Below are positions 13,401 through 24,800 of a stretch of 64,000 bases of DNA, one piece after another. Numbering within the stretch: position 1 is the stretch's first letter; every line of letters starts with the position of its first letter. This DNA is from Trichopria drosophilae (lineage: Eukaryota; Arthropoda; Insecta; Hymenoptera; Diapriidae). The stretch is taken from contig CM059583.1 of the NCBI GenBank assembly GCA_030407085.1, forward strand, positions 25,146,001 to 25,210,000. Reading direction: 5' to 3'. The notes under the pieces were generated by a model that saw only the letters and a program-made list of their open reading frames with translations, was not told the origin of the DNA and did no database searches. The position numbers and the translations under genes are program-made.

Positions 13401-16400
13401 ACGATTTCGAATGTTAACCGCCATTCAAAATACGTCAGAAATCGTGCAGTAGCTGTTACTTCCCTGAGCAGTAGCATTTACTTAAAATTTCTTTCTGTGT
13501 ATGCGGCAACTAATGAATTAATTTGTCTACAGAATAAAATTATCTGAAACATGATAAACGTTAAAGATAGGCACATAAATTTACTTATTATATTACAATT
13601 GACTACATTTCAGTCATTTTATATTTCATTATATTTAGTTTACTTAAGGTAGCTAGACCCCAAGATATCATATGTTAGCGAAAATAATTTAATAACACTT
13701 CCAGGAATTTAAGTTTTATTATACATGATATTGTTACAGAGTTCAAGCATTATTATTCTTGAAAAAAAATTGAAACTTGCAAAAATAATTTGTTAACCAA
13801 CTTTTCTTAGCGACTCAAATTTTCTTCTTATTTTCATTCAAAACTTTTCTAAAAATGAATGGATTTCAATGAATGACGGCTTATTTTTTCGAGAAAAAGA
13901 TTCTCTACAACTTCACCAAATAAATTTCTCAAATTTTTTTGCCTGATCACTAAAATTATTCAGAAAAGTTAAAAAATAATATATATTTTTTTTTAATAAT
14001 TCGAGATATTTGACCCTAGTTTTAGAAATTCAAGAAATTCATTCGGTGAAGTTGTAGAGAATCTTTTTCTTGAAAAAATAAGCCGTCATTCATTGAAATC
14101 CATTCATTTTTAGACAAGTTTTGAATGAAAATAAGAAGAAAATTTGAGTCGCTAAGAAAAGTTGGTTATCAAATTATTTTTGCAGGTTTCAATTTTTTTT
14201 TCAAGAAAAATAACGCTCGAACTCTGTTACAATATCATGCATAATAAAAATGTTATTCCTGGAAGTGTTATTAAAATATTTTCGCTAACATATTATATCC
14301 TGGGGTCTAACTACCTTAAAGACGATTTCGAAATTTGAATTTATTTGAATTTAGTTAATTTTGATAGTATGGCTATTTTGGAAGATGCTGTTGAAGTCAT
14401 CATGTAATTTCCTAAAAGAAAAGTTCTTTTTTATAAGGGTCATTCACCAGAAAAGTGTAATTTTATGTCTCCAGTTAATATTTTATCCAAATAATGGAAT
14501 TTATTCCCCAAACATTTTTTTGTCTTGCGCCTTATACTTTTATGTAAACATTGCACAAGAGACAATTTGTTCAAATCGTATGATAAAATTTTCACATACT
14601 GCTAAAGATCCGAAATGTAAGCCTCCTGGCTGTAGGTATAAATAACAGGTTTTCGATCACTGTCATTCTCTTTCATGTAAATGATTAAATTTGTTTAAAA
14701 GTGGTTATGAGCCATTTTACTTATAACAAAAAAATAGTGCTGTGAAAATTTCACTATAACGTTCTTGAAAATTGTTATGGCTTTGTAAAATGTGCCCCAT
14801 GTTTTAAAAAATAAATGTAAGTACAGTATACATGCCATTTCCAGTACAAAAAAAATTAAATGTAGATACAGACAATTGTTCTACAATTTCGATTACCTTT
14901 AGAATATTACTGATTTCAAAACTAATTTAAACCCAAATTTAGTAATATTGTTAGAACTAAGGCCAGTACGTTTATTCCTTGTAAGCCTCCTGTCATATTT
15001 GCTTACTTGACATATACGCTGTAAATTCGTCTGCAGAACAAAATTATCTGAAACGTGATAATCGTTAACGATACGGACAAAATTTACTTATTATATTAAA
15101 ATTCACTACATTTGAGTCATTTTATATTTCGTTGAATATAATTTACTTAAAGAAGATTTCTAACACTGAAAATGATAATAAGTTACACTTTAAACTATAA
15201 CCGATACTTGAAACTGTTTTGGAATCGCTGACTACTTTTCTGGAGTCAGATTTCAAAAATTCTAAACAATAAATTCAGTACGATACAAAAGTCTGAAATA
15301 ATTCATATTATGTATCGTAGATCTCACACACGAGTTTTGTCAATTTTTCAATTGATAATTACGAATTTTTAATTCTATTAGTCTAGGAGCTATCTATGTT
15401 ATAACCTTTTATATGTCCCCACTGAAACAATGCTTTTTTTACGAATTTTTAACCGCTGAATACGACTTTTTTTGGGTGGAATGCTAAAAAATGGTCCGTT
15501 AATTTTTACTAAGAATTTTTTAAAACAATTGATTAATTTTGTTCCTTTTACTCCGGAAAACATTTTTTTATGTTTTTTGGGGTAATTTTGAACAAAAAAG
15601 TTCCTTAGTAACTTTTAGGTAGGACAACTTTTCCAGATAAAAATTCCCAAACTTTGAAAAAAGTCGATTTTTACCATTTTTAACTACCACACCAATACCG
15701 ATGTGTTTTTTTTAAAAAACCTAGGCTTAAACTTTTCTTTTATTACTATACTTTACGTAAGAAGATTCGATTTTTACATTTTTTAAACGTTTTCGTACTT
15801 GTTGAGGCGATAACTAATTTCGTATACATACTTACAACGTACTTGAAGATTACACATCTATCCTCGTAGTTTTCCTTCGAATGTAACATTGTAGGATGGA
15901 ATATTATAAAGTGCCCTGCAAAAAATTTTAGGTAGGATTCTCATGAGAATCACATGAGAATTTGAAACAAGTACCTTGTAAATTTCATATAAATGTTGTA
16001 TAGTACTCGCACTATGTTACGGAAACACTATTCGACAATATTTGCGATTTGTATGAAAATTGACCTGATTGTGATGAGAGTTTTATGTAATTTCCATAAA
16101 TTTTCAACTCAAAACATTTATGATTGTATGCTCATAAAACTACCTATGAAACTATTTTCTTTCATGTAATAAAACTTTACATATTCCGTATAATACTTGT
16201 ATGTCTAATAGATGTATATAATGTATATTTATGACAACTATAAGGCACTTGTTTCAATTTCTCATGAGATTCTCGTAAGAATCCTACTTAACATTTTTCG
16301 CAGGGTGGTTGATTGCTTATAACAATTGTTCATAACAATTTGATTATAACAATTAGTTTATAAGAAATAAATTGGTTAAATAATGTAGTAATTTTTTTAT

Positions 16401-19400
16401 TTTGGGACAAAAATCTTCATGTTTTGTGTGATTTGACACAAAAGGATCGTCAACTTGTAATTTTAAATTTAAATATTTATTAAGTTATTATTTAATGCAA
16501 TTGAATTAGAACATCACAGCGTACAGATCCATCATTTCTGATTTGATCATTACCACTTTGAGTACTATAAAGTTTCTCCTTTTTCTTCGATTTCTGACAA
16601 ATAATACATAATTTACCATTTCTAAAATCGCTCATTTTATATTAAATAAATTATCAAACTCTACATAATTGTACTTTACGAAAGAGAATGCAACTAAGAA
16701 CGTTAACGCAGCATCCAGTTTAGCAACTTTGTTCGAATTAGTATTAAACATGTTGAAACATGACTGTTAAACAAGTAAAAACAAAAACAAAAAACAAAAG
16801 ATTTAAAATTTAAATCGAATAACAAGAATTGTATAAATTAATGTTTAATACAAAACGTACTGTGTTACAAAAAAAACAAAAACATAGGTGGATTAAAAAT
16901 GCTACACTTAACCAAGTAGTAGCGTGTAAAGAATTGCAAACATAGCAAATTTCGAAATTTGCAAAAGAAATAATGAAGGTAAGATACTTATTTTTAAAAT
17001 AAAAGTTAAAAAACAAGTTTACGATCAAATCATTCCAATTCAATTGTATTAATAACTTAATAAATATTTAAATTTAAAATAAAAGTTGATCAGAATCTTT
17101 TTGTTTCAAATCATATAAAACACGAACATTTTTTTCCAAAAATAAAAAAATCACTACATTATTTAACCCTCCTGAGCTTGAGTTTTTCTTTTTCCATATG
17201 GAAACAATGTAGTTTGGACGAGTGTATACGTCCTTGTGCATAGGAGGGTTAAAAACCAATTGATTTGTTATAATTAAATTGTTATAAGCAATCGACCACT
17301 TTATAATATTACATCCTGCAATGTTAGATTCGGAAGCTAAAAATACGAGGATAGATGTGTAATCTATTGCCGGAAGTAATCGCCTCAAGAACTATGAAAA
17401 CGTTTAAAAAATGTAAAAATCGAATCTTCTTACGTAAAGTATAGTAATAAAAGAAAAGTTTAAGCCTAGGTTTTTTAAAAAAAACACATCGGCATTGGTG
17501 TGGTAGTTAAAAATGGTAAAAATCGACTTTTTTTAAAGTTTGGTAATTTTTATCTTGGAAACTTGTCCTACATGAAAGTTACTAAGGACCTTTTTTATTC
17601 AAAATTACCAAAAAAAACATGAAAAAATGTTTTCCGGAGTAAAAGGACTAAAATTAATCAATTGTTTTAAAAAATTGTTAGTAACAATTAACGGACCATT
17701 TTTTAGCATTCCACCCAAAAAAAGTCGTATTCAGCGGTTAAAAATACGTAAAAAAAGCATTGTTTCAGTGGGGACATATAAAAGGTTACAACATAGGTAG
17801 CTCCTAGACTAATAGAATTAAAAATTCGTAATTATCAATTGAAAAGTTGACAAAACTCGTGTGTGAAATCTACGATACATAATATGAATTATTTCAGACT
17901 TTTGTATCGTACTGAATTTATTGTTTAGAATTTTTGAAATCTGACTCCAGAAGAGTAGTCAGCGATTCCAAAACAGTTTCAAGTATCGGTTATAGTTCAA
18001 AGTGTAACTTATTATCATTTTCAGCGTTAGAAATCGTCTAATTTTAAATAAATTAAATATAACGAAATATAAAATGGCTGAAATGTAGTCAATTTTAATA
18101 TAATAAGGAAATTTTGTCCGTATCGTTAACGATTATCATGTTTCAGATAATTTTGTTCTGCAGACGAATTTACAGCGTATATGTCAAGTAAGCAAATATG
18201 ACAGGAGGCTTACAAGGAATAAACGTACTGGCCTTAGTTCTAACAATATTACTAAATTTGGGTTTAAATTAGTTTTGAAATCAGTAATATTATGAAAAAA
18301 TGTTTTCCGGACTAAAAGGACTAAAATTAATCAATTGTTTTAAAAAATTGTTAGTAACAATTAACCGACCATTTTTTAGCACGATTTTTTAGTCGATTAA
18401 CACGACAAAACTCGTGTGAGATCTATGATGCGTAATATCAATTATTTCAAACTTTTGTATCGTATTGGATTTATTGTTTAGAATTTTTTAAATCTGACTC
18501 CAGAAGAGTAGTCAGCGATTCCAAAACAGTTTCAAGTATCGGTTATAGTTCAAAGTGTAACTTATTATCATTTTCAGCGTTAGAAATCGTCTAATTTTAA
18601 ATAAATTAAATATAACGAAATATAAAATGGCTGAAATGTAGTCAATTTTAATATAATAAGGAAATTTTGTGTCTATCTTTAATGATTATCATGTTTCAGA
18701 TAATTTTGTTCTGTAGACAAATTTCATTAGTTGCCACGAAAATAGTTTTCGAAACATTTTGATGCTAGAAAGTAATTAAAAATAAACAAATTAATAATCT
18801 TTAAGTGATCATGTTTCGTTGTTTATTACACTGTTGGCTACGCTGATGTTAAGTTTATGATAATCGAAATCTTTCGAAATAATTTTGCCGCTACCAATTT
18901 ATTTAATAATATAAAATTGTTTACAGAAAAGAAACAATGTAATTCTTTACTATGGTGCATAATAAGTTTTAGTTTTGTAATGTGCAAATTATTAATATGT
19001 TTATTTAATTTTACATATAAAAATGAGTTTTACTTCGATAAAAACTGTGATTAATGTCAACAAGATGTCAAGAGTTTCATATATTACTGACAGCATCACA
19101 AAAGAATGTATAATAGCATTTTTTTAAAGAAACTGTAGCGAGGTGTGTCTTTTTAAATCAAATTTACTCAAAATCTATTAAACGCAAGCAATTTCAACAC
19201 TGGTAATAAAACTCTTTCCATAAAATTTCAATAGTAGCCGAAGAAATCCAGACTTTGAACAGTAATAAAAAGTCCAAAACGAAATTAAGTATAATATTTC
19301 AAAATAATTTGACGAGAACTAAATGTCAGTTACTATTCAAAAGAAACCATCTTTAAAAAACTGGAATGAAAAATGGAAAGTAACAAAATAAAATGTAAAT

Positions 19401-20672
19401 AAAACTTCTTCCATGAAATTTCAATAGTAGATGAATAAATCCAGACTTCAAACAGTAATAAAACCCCCAAAACGAAATTAAGTATAATTTCAAAATAATT
19501 TGACGAGAACTAAATGTCAGTTACTATTCAAAAGAAACCATCTTTAAAAAACTGTAATAAAAAATGGAAAGTACTCAACAAAAATGTCAACTACACTGTA
19601 AAAAATAGAAATAAATTTTAACATGTTGAATGTGGGCTCAAATATTACCCACGTTCAACATGGTAAATTTCACAATTTTAACTTTGTAATTTTTCTTTCT
19701 GGGCATTGTATTTTTACAAATTTTGTCGTTTTTTCCCATTGAACAGTAAAATTGCTAAAATTACCACGTTTGACGTGGGCTCAAATATTACCAATGTGTA
19801 GCATTGTCAATTTACAACGCGTTGTACTTTCCTTATGCTTGATGTAGTAAATCCAAACTGCCGTCAGGTATATTTACAAAAATATAGTAAAAATCCTAAC
19901 CTCAAATAGTAAAAACACTATTTCACACGTGGGAATATTACCAAATTTATATAAAATGAAAATTACAATGAGTTTGTAAAATTCATTCATATTTTTTACA
20001 GTATGTATTTGCTGTTTTATGCTTCAATTTCAGATATATTATAAGTAATCATGAACGTAAATAATTTAATTACCACTATTCGTCAAATCGAACAGTCAAA
20101 CAAAGTAAAGTAATTTGACAAAGGTTTCTTTTACTGCGCTAAAACACAGCCTTTCTCATAATGCGATATTTCAGGACACTAGGCGCAAGGAAAATTTTCG
20201 ACCCGTCAGGAGCCCCAGCAACCGACGGTTCGGACATAATAGCATCGGATGACATGCAGTGCAGGTTTAATCCGAACAGCTACCACATTGTATATGTACT
20301 AGATCGAGAGGCATCCCTCTACAGGCGCAACTCTTTCACCAGGGCGCGACAGGTAGGTCGAATTAAACAGCATTCACCAATTAGTTCCTAACTGGAGATT
20401 AACTAATCGAATATATCTTGTAGAGCCATCCGGCGGTGACGAAGAGAATGAATGCAAAGTTTCACCAGTGGCTGGCCAAGTGGGCGACGATGCACGTGGC
20501 GGATACCCAGCACCGGCTGTGCCAGGATTGGCTGATGGGTCGCTACGAGAACCTGGTGCCCCATAGGACGCGAACCGTCACGGACAACGACCTCAACCGA
20601 TCGCCATACCGACAATACAATCGGTATCGGGTCGAATATTCGCAATCCGATTCGCTGAGCCAGACCGAGTAA
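7129..20672 (+). CDS. 3' part of an unrecognised spliced gene (four exons, C-terminal 285 residues)
   Basis: Four exons (7129-7407, 11207-11358, 20175-20352, 20424-20672) join in frame. Phases are 0, then 2 (GA plus G makes Glu), then 0, and the last exon ends in TAA. The product is hydrophilic, rich in Arg, Ser and Glu, with no membrane segment or signal peptide in the visible part. It runs from an acidic stretch (IELLDTEGEEAAEGG) through a basic one (RGRKRKN, then QWRKRASRRM) to a Trp/His/Arg-rich tail (FHQWLAKWATMHVADTQHR) ending in DSLSQTE. I do not recognise the family. It reads like the cytoplasmic C-terminus of a larger protein, but that is inference. The exons are clearly less AT-rich than the flanking DNA. 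Upstream exons are presumably to the left of the window. The gene converges on MEAK7. Confidence 0.7.
7414..11206 (+). other. intron or long alternative 3' UTR, repeat-poor
   Basis: No further long reading frame is supported here. Compared with the DNA on either side, this 3.8 kb is less AT-rich and almost free of the small inverted-repeat elements that fill the rest of the window. It has purine-rich runs (9780-10290) and a CA-rich patch (8110-8150). An AATAAA lies at 9854. If the TAG at 7411-7413 is a real stop, this would be the long 3' UTR of a short isoform; otherwise it is intron. Confidence 0.35.
11207..11358 (+). CDS. exon of the plus-strand gene (50 codons plus 2 nt)
   Basis: This exon is short. 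Its acceptor is ACTGTTGTAG and its donor GA|GTACGT. The open frame reads IDGNGWSSLSKVLAGRKRV through to DTTDTEKIT. It starts in phase 0 and ends in phase 2, which is exactly what the exon at 20175 needs, since that exon begins with the third base of a Glu codon. The charge pattern (VRQWRKRASRR) looks coding. The downstream intron is 8.8 kb and contains the giant palindrome. Confidence 0.62.
11748..12094. mobile_element. TTAA-flanked MITE (347 bp), piggyBac-type target
   Basis: The terminal repeats are CCCCTTAACTGCCGCTGATG at the left and CATCAGCAATTAAGGGG at the right, and they extend inward as GACGAAGATTTTG. TTAA flanks it at 11744-11747 and 12095-12098. The right palindrome arm has the empty site, reading ATACTTAATTTCG on the reverse strand near 19287. 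There is no coding capacity. Confidence 0.85.
12668..13499. mobile_element. TA-flanked non-autonomous element (832 bp)
   Basis: The left end is CACGCAAAGAAATTTTAAGT, and the right end reversed is CACAGAAAGAAATTTTAAGT. TA flanks it at 12666-12667 and 13500-13501. The right palindrome arm (about 18735-18755) lacks it and keeps a single TA. Inside is a further inverted pair, 12890-13020 with 13140-13280. No open frame. Confidence 0.85.
13648..14315. mobile_element. TTAA-flanked long-hairpin element (668 bp)
   Basis: The two halves are nearly complete reverse complements: GGTAGCTAGACCCCAAGATA at one end and TATCCTGGGGTCTAACTACC at the other. TTAA duplications are at 13644-13647 and 14316-14319. 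The matching position in the right arm (near 18600) has only one TTTAAA site. It has no coding potential; its RNA would fold into a long hairpin. Confidence 0.8.
15914..16305. mobile_element. MITE with CCCTGC ends (392 bp)
   Basis: The terminal repeats are CCCTGCAAAAAATTTTAGGT on the left and TTAACATTTTTCGCAGGG on the right, followed inward by GGATTCTCATGAGAAT-type sequence. The other palindrome arm (about 17295) shows the empty site AAAGTGGTCGATTGC. Here the flanks are AAAGTG and TGGTTGATTGC, so only 2 bp (TG) are duplicated. Confidence 0.75.
17167..17248. mobile_element. very short TTAA-flanked MITE (82 bp)
   Basis: The ends are CCCTCCTGAG and CATAGGAGGG, with TTAA at 17163-17166 and 17249-17252. 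The left palindrome arm keeps the empty site (ATTGGTTAAATAATG near 16373). Confidence 0.75.
18290..18720. repeat. second, internally deleted copy of part of the right palindrome arm
   Basis: This stretch repeats, in the same orientation, sequences found at 17615-17710 and 17850-18140 (for example CCAAAACAGTTTCAAGTATC), with a deletion between them. It is a local tandem duplication within the right arm. Confidence 0.7.
19240..19590. repeat. tandem duplication of about 180 bp in the right arm
   Basis: Two direct copies (about 19240-19390 and 19420-19585) share GACGAGAACTAAATGTCAGT and TTCAAAAGAAACCATC. The left arm has one copy. Confidence 0.7.
19594..20003 (-). mobile_element. CACTG-family MITE in the right arm (410 bp)
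   Basis: It begins TA|CACTGTAAAAAATAG and ends ATTTTTTACAGTA, the last base differing from the family CACTG end. Along its length it is the reverse complement of the element at 5988-6386. The left palindrome arm lacks it (empty site ACTATACTTCATTTGC, reverse strand, about 11620-11640). Confidence 0.85.
20175..20352 (+). CDS. exon of the plus-strand gene (59 codons)
   Basis: The acceptor GCGATATTTCAG lies only about 50 bp from the right end of the giant palindrome. Coding reads TLGARKIFDPSGAPATDG, then NPNSYHIVYVLDREASLYRR, and ends FTRARQ at a good donor, CAG|GTAGGT. The next intron is only 71 bp. Incoming phase is 2 and outgoing phase 0. Confidence 0.82.
20424..20672 (+). CDS. last coding exon of the plus-strand gene (82 codons and TAA)
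   Basis: The acceptor is TATCTTGTAG. The exon begins SHPAVTKRMNAKFHQWLAKW and ends YSQSDSLSQTE followed by TAA. It is GC-rich with no interruption. The family is not recognised; the cluster of Trp, His and Arg residues suggests a conserved folded or binding segment. Confidence 0.85.
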   Translation, partial: SHPAVTKRMNAKFHQWLAKWATMHVADTQHRLCQDWLMGRYENLVPHRTRTVTDNDLNRSPYRQYNRYRVEYSQSDSLSQTE

Positions 20673-21385
20673 AGGTCCTCCAGGTCTATCTCCTCCCTTA
20701 CTTTTTTTTTTTTAGCGCGAAAAACATCACGGATACGTTTTTTACCGGATTTTTGTTTTACGACTGGCGAACGCCAAGGCGCGTGTTTTATACTTGCGGT
20801 ACTATCATTTTTTTCTCCTTTCTCGTCTTGGCGTGGGTGTAAATAGGGTGGAAGGAAGGCGATAACGTGCCGGAGGAACGCGTACCTTATATTTTTATCG
20901 GAACTGTTCGGTGAGTGTTGTTGTATGATAAAAGTGTAATATTAAATATAATTCCATACGTGTACAAATGGATTCGTATATAGCGATTTTTTTTTAACGG
21001 ACCGGAACCGCTCTAAATCATGGATTCTCCTCACTTACCCACTTCTTATTTGTTTACGACAATAAAGAAACTAAAGATCAGTGCCTGCGCATGGAAGCGA
21101 CGTGCTCGCGAAGCGAAAGCCCCGAGCGAATGTACAATTTATACCAGCAGAGAGAAAGTGAAGCGAGAAATTAATTTAATATCGGTATATTTTGCACAAA
21201 ATAAATATCGCCATACATACATGCATACACAAATCATTGACATGTATGTATATATGTGTATATAATATATAAATATATGTGTAGCCGGATACGCTACTGA
21301 AAACTATGTGGAAAGTCGATTAAGCATTTGTATAAGAAAACATTTTTTCGTAGAATCAATTAATAAAAAATGACATAATGTTATA
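20673..21385 (+). other. 3' UTR of the plus-strand gene and its poly(A) region
   Basis: No frame is open after the TAA. AATAAA hexamers at 21061, 21200 and 21362 are candidate polyadenylation signals. The last is about 80 bp from a TTTATT (21444-21449), which is AATAAA for the opposing MEAK7 gene, so the two transcripts end very close together or overlap. Confidence 0.5.
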
Positions 21386-21683
21386 ATAGTCGCATGTCGA
21401 TGTTGTCAATCTGGCTCCTGGTCTTCTATTTTAATATATCTGTTTTATTTTTAAGTATGCTCCGTGCTCTAGTACAATTTGTACGTTTAAGGCGATTTCA
21501 GCAACCAGAAGACAATCCGTCTCCAGGTCACGTAAGTAAAGTGCATTGTCCATTTGGAAACAGCCTCCGTTAAAAAAAGTCATCGAGGCCACTTTAAAGA
21601 TTCTCCAGAGTTCGTTTCCACCCGATATTAAGTATCATATATTTACATATGTACACGTAGCAAACTTTTTAAGGACACGGGTT

Positions 21684-21834
21684 TCAACTGCTCGTGTGGT
21701 TGTAAGTCTCTCTGCCAGCGAGCTGCAATAAATAGCGATCCGGGTGGTCCATCCAGTCGGAGGCACTCAATTTCACCACTCGCTGTTTCTCAGCTTCTGT
21801 AAACTGCCACTTTTTAAATTCCAACTGCTTTTCT
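21684..21834 (-). CDS. MEAK7: MEAK7 exon 5, C-terminal tail (residues 438-487)
   Basis: This exon follows a 2.8-kb intron. The acceptor ATTTCAG precedes A, completing AGA (Arg), then EKQLEFKKWQFTEAEKQR and SASDWMDHPDRYLLQLAGR. It ends YNHTSS with TGA at 21686-21684. The tail resembles the short helical segment after TLDc in MEAK7. A TTTATT at 21444-21449 (AATAAA on the coding strand) is a plausible poly(A) signal. Confidence 0.85.
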
Positions 21835-24800
21835 CTGAAATCATAGTAAAGATTCGTTGTTATGACATTTCTTATTAAAATTGTGTATATGATAATGTTT
21901 TGACATTTAATATTATTAATAAGAAGTAATTTGTATTTTTAATCTCTTAGTGGTTTGAAGATAATGACGGTAAGTACATTTTTATAAAATTACATTTTTA
22001 TATTAGAATTAATCGAAAAATATAGTGGAATTTTTTCAGATTTTTGTCATGACATTTTGAGACATTTTTTTTCAAAATTATAATTTATTTATGAAAAATT
22101 CTGAAAAAAATTTGGTGTATGCACTTATGAATTCTACGAGTATTTTTGTTTTTTGCAATTTTTTCCAAAAGTTGATAGTTTTTTGGGGAAAAAAAACTGT
22201 AATATTTGAAATTCATTTCCTCGAAAACTATCAACTTTTCGAAAAAATTGCAAAGAACAAATAACTCTTAGAATTCATTAGAGAATACACTAAATTTTTT
22301 CAGAATTTTTTGTAAATAAATTACAATTTTTAAAAAAATGTCTGAAAATGTCATCAAAAAATGTTGAAAAAACTTTTCATTCTGGGCATTTTTTTTTAAA
22401 GTTGGTAGTTTTTGAGTTAGAGCGTCCAGAAATTTCTCAAAGACATTTTCATTGTTTCGGCCATTTTGAGGTCGTTAGAATGATGCAGGGTATAAAAGTA
22501 AAATTTTTTCTTAAAATTCAACTATTTTACGCACCATTATGCAAGGTTTCAATAAAATTCCAATATTCTAATAGCTCGAAAAAAATTGATAGGAATAAAT
22601 ATTTCCCAATTTTTTGGAAATTTGTTTAAAAGTTGGGCGCCAAATTGGAATTTCTGATGGCTGAAACTCAATTTCGACCTCGGAATCTTGAAGTGCGACC
22701 TCGAAAACAGTAGGATACGCACCTCTCAATTGTTTTCAACTTTGATTTTCATACCAAATACTTGATTGAAAATGAAGTATAAAAATTGTCATTTCAGGAG
22801 TTAATGGGTTAATTTTGTAAAAATTCTATTTGTAATTTTATATGATTACAGTTTTTTTGGGATGCCAATTACAAATCTGAAGTCAGATTTCGAAAATTCG
22901 AAAAGGCAGGTTTAATATGGCGGACAATTTTCTAAATTTCAACTATTTTACTTGATACTTTTTCTGGAGGGTTTTCGGGACCTCGAATACGAAGTGAAAT
23001 TTCGAAAATTTAAAATGGCGGACGTCTTGATTAAAATTCCAACTGATTAAGAATCTTAGGTCAGTTTTTGACGTTCGACATTACGGTAATTTTTTATTTG
23101 TAGGTCTTCTGTAGAGCGCAGGACAGCTCGCTCTGTTGCCTGACAAAATTGCTGCTCGTTTCAGGTTGTTAGAGCAATAGAAACATTCTCGACATTATTT
23201 ATAGAATATTGATACCGAATTTTTTGTTTGTACCAAAAATTTCGATTCTTCAGCTACAATTCTACATTTTTAGTTTTTATAGATATTTTACAAAATTTAT
23301 TATTTATTTAGATTATCCTGAGTAAATTTCACATTTTTTTATGTACTTCCGAGTTATCGTGTTACATGTGGGACAAAATACTGATTTCTGGAGTTCAAAA
23401 TTTTACAGTTTTTATTTTAAAAAGCAAAAATATAAAACAAATTTTAAACAAAAATACAAAAAATATATGAAAAAAAGTCCACTTAGAAGACCTTTCTTGA
23501 ACCTATTCGTAGTAAAGTTTAAGTAGATATTATTTCACATATTTTCTTTTTCTTTTGTTAATGCACCGTTGTATTATTTAATTGTGTGTAAAGGTCCATT
23601 TAGACCATTTATTATTAAATAAATAAAGATATAAATAAATAAGTAAATTCGATATACAATAAATTTTTAAAATCAGAGTACAAAAATACTCTACTCCATT
23701 TGTAATAAGTAATCTTTAGTATTATATTATTCTATATTAAACCTTTTGTATTTTTTAGTGACATAAATTTATGTAGTTAATATGAGCTAGAATTTTTTTT
23801 TTGGGACAGATAACACGGATGTGTGCAATAGATTGAGAAAGTAAAGCAAAAGAAAGCATTCTTGTGACCCCATTAGACACACACACACATATAAATACAC
23901 ACACATGAAAATAACTTCTCATTCTAACTAAACTTTTCTGTTTTCATGTTCGTTACAATAAAAATAATTAACTTCAGATAATTACCAAACTGAAAATACT
24001 TAAAAAAAATAGTCTTTTTTCTTAAACTGCATCATCGAACACATTTTACAATAACCATTCCCATTAATAGGTTATGTTTAATCGTGTTAACACTATAAAA
24101 ATAAAATATTTTTATCTTCGATAACATTCAATCAGTTACTTTGTTTTTGTTTACTCTTTTTCAATTGATATTCTTCCATAAAATTAAAAAAATAGTAAAC
24201 AAATTTTGAAATAACTTTACACCTAAATGATCATCACTTTAAATATTTTAGTTTTCAATTGAAAGTTTCTGTGCCTTATTATACAATTTACTTTAAAACT
24301 GTTGAGAAATAAATTGGTGTTCCACTTTTAATGTTTTGTAGGCAACTTAGATAATCAGTGTCATTAAACATATAATTGACGTTGCATAATTGTTATACTA
24401 TACGTAATGTGGATATACTCCTAAATTAATAATTCTTTGCCAAAACGGATAAATCGATTTTATTGATCATGTAAGAATAGAATATCAAGGTTATAATAGT
24501 TTTTAATCTTTTCCGAACCTTTTACTAATTCCTCATTACGTTTATTCATCGATGATGTATTTGCAATTTCTGACCATCATTTCTTTAGATGTCATAAATA
24601 CGATATAAATTTAAAAATATTTTTAATATTTAATTATCTTACCTTGATTTTAAATCACCACATCCCCATACTTCGATGCTAGATATCCGATAAGGAACTC
24701 CTGAGAAAGTAACGGTTTGGAATGCTTCATCTACGATCAAGCTGGGTTTCCTCGGATCGCTTCCAGCACGTAAACCTTGAGGATAACCGCGGATTATTGT

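Larger units (their letters stand above)
11531..20125. repeat. giant imperfect palindrome (about 8.6 kb) inside an intron
   Basis: The left arm begins ACCTTTATCAAATTACTTTA, and the right end (20125 backwards) reads ACCTTTGTCAAATTACTTTA. Matching reverse-complement blocks continue inward: 12480-12660 with 18760-18900, 14930-15900 with 17290-18250, and 16310-16510 with 17035-17280. This leaves a loop of about 0.5 kb near 16510-17035. The arms differ in length because small elements have inserted in one or the other and because the right arm contains internal duplications. No transposase-like reading frame remains. It may be a long-TIR or foldback element, or an inverted duplication; no clear target duplication is visible. 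Confidence 0.85.
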
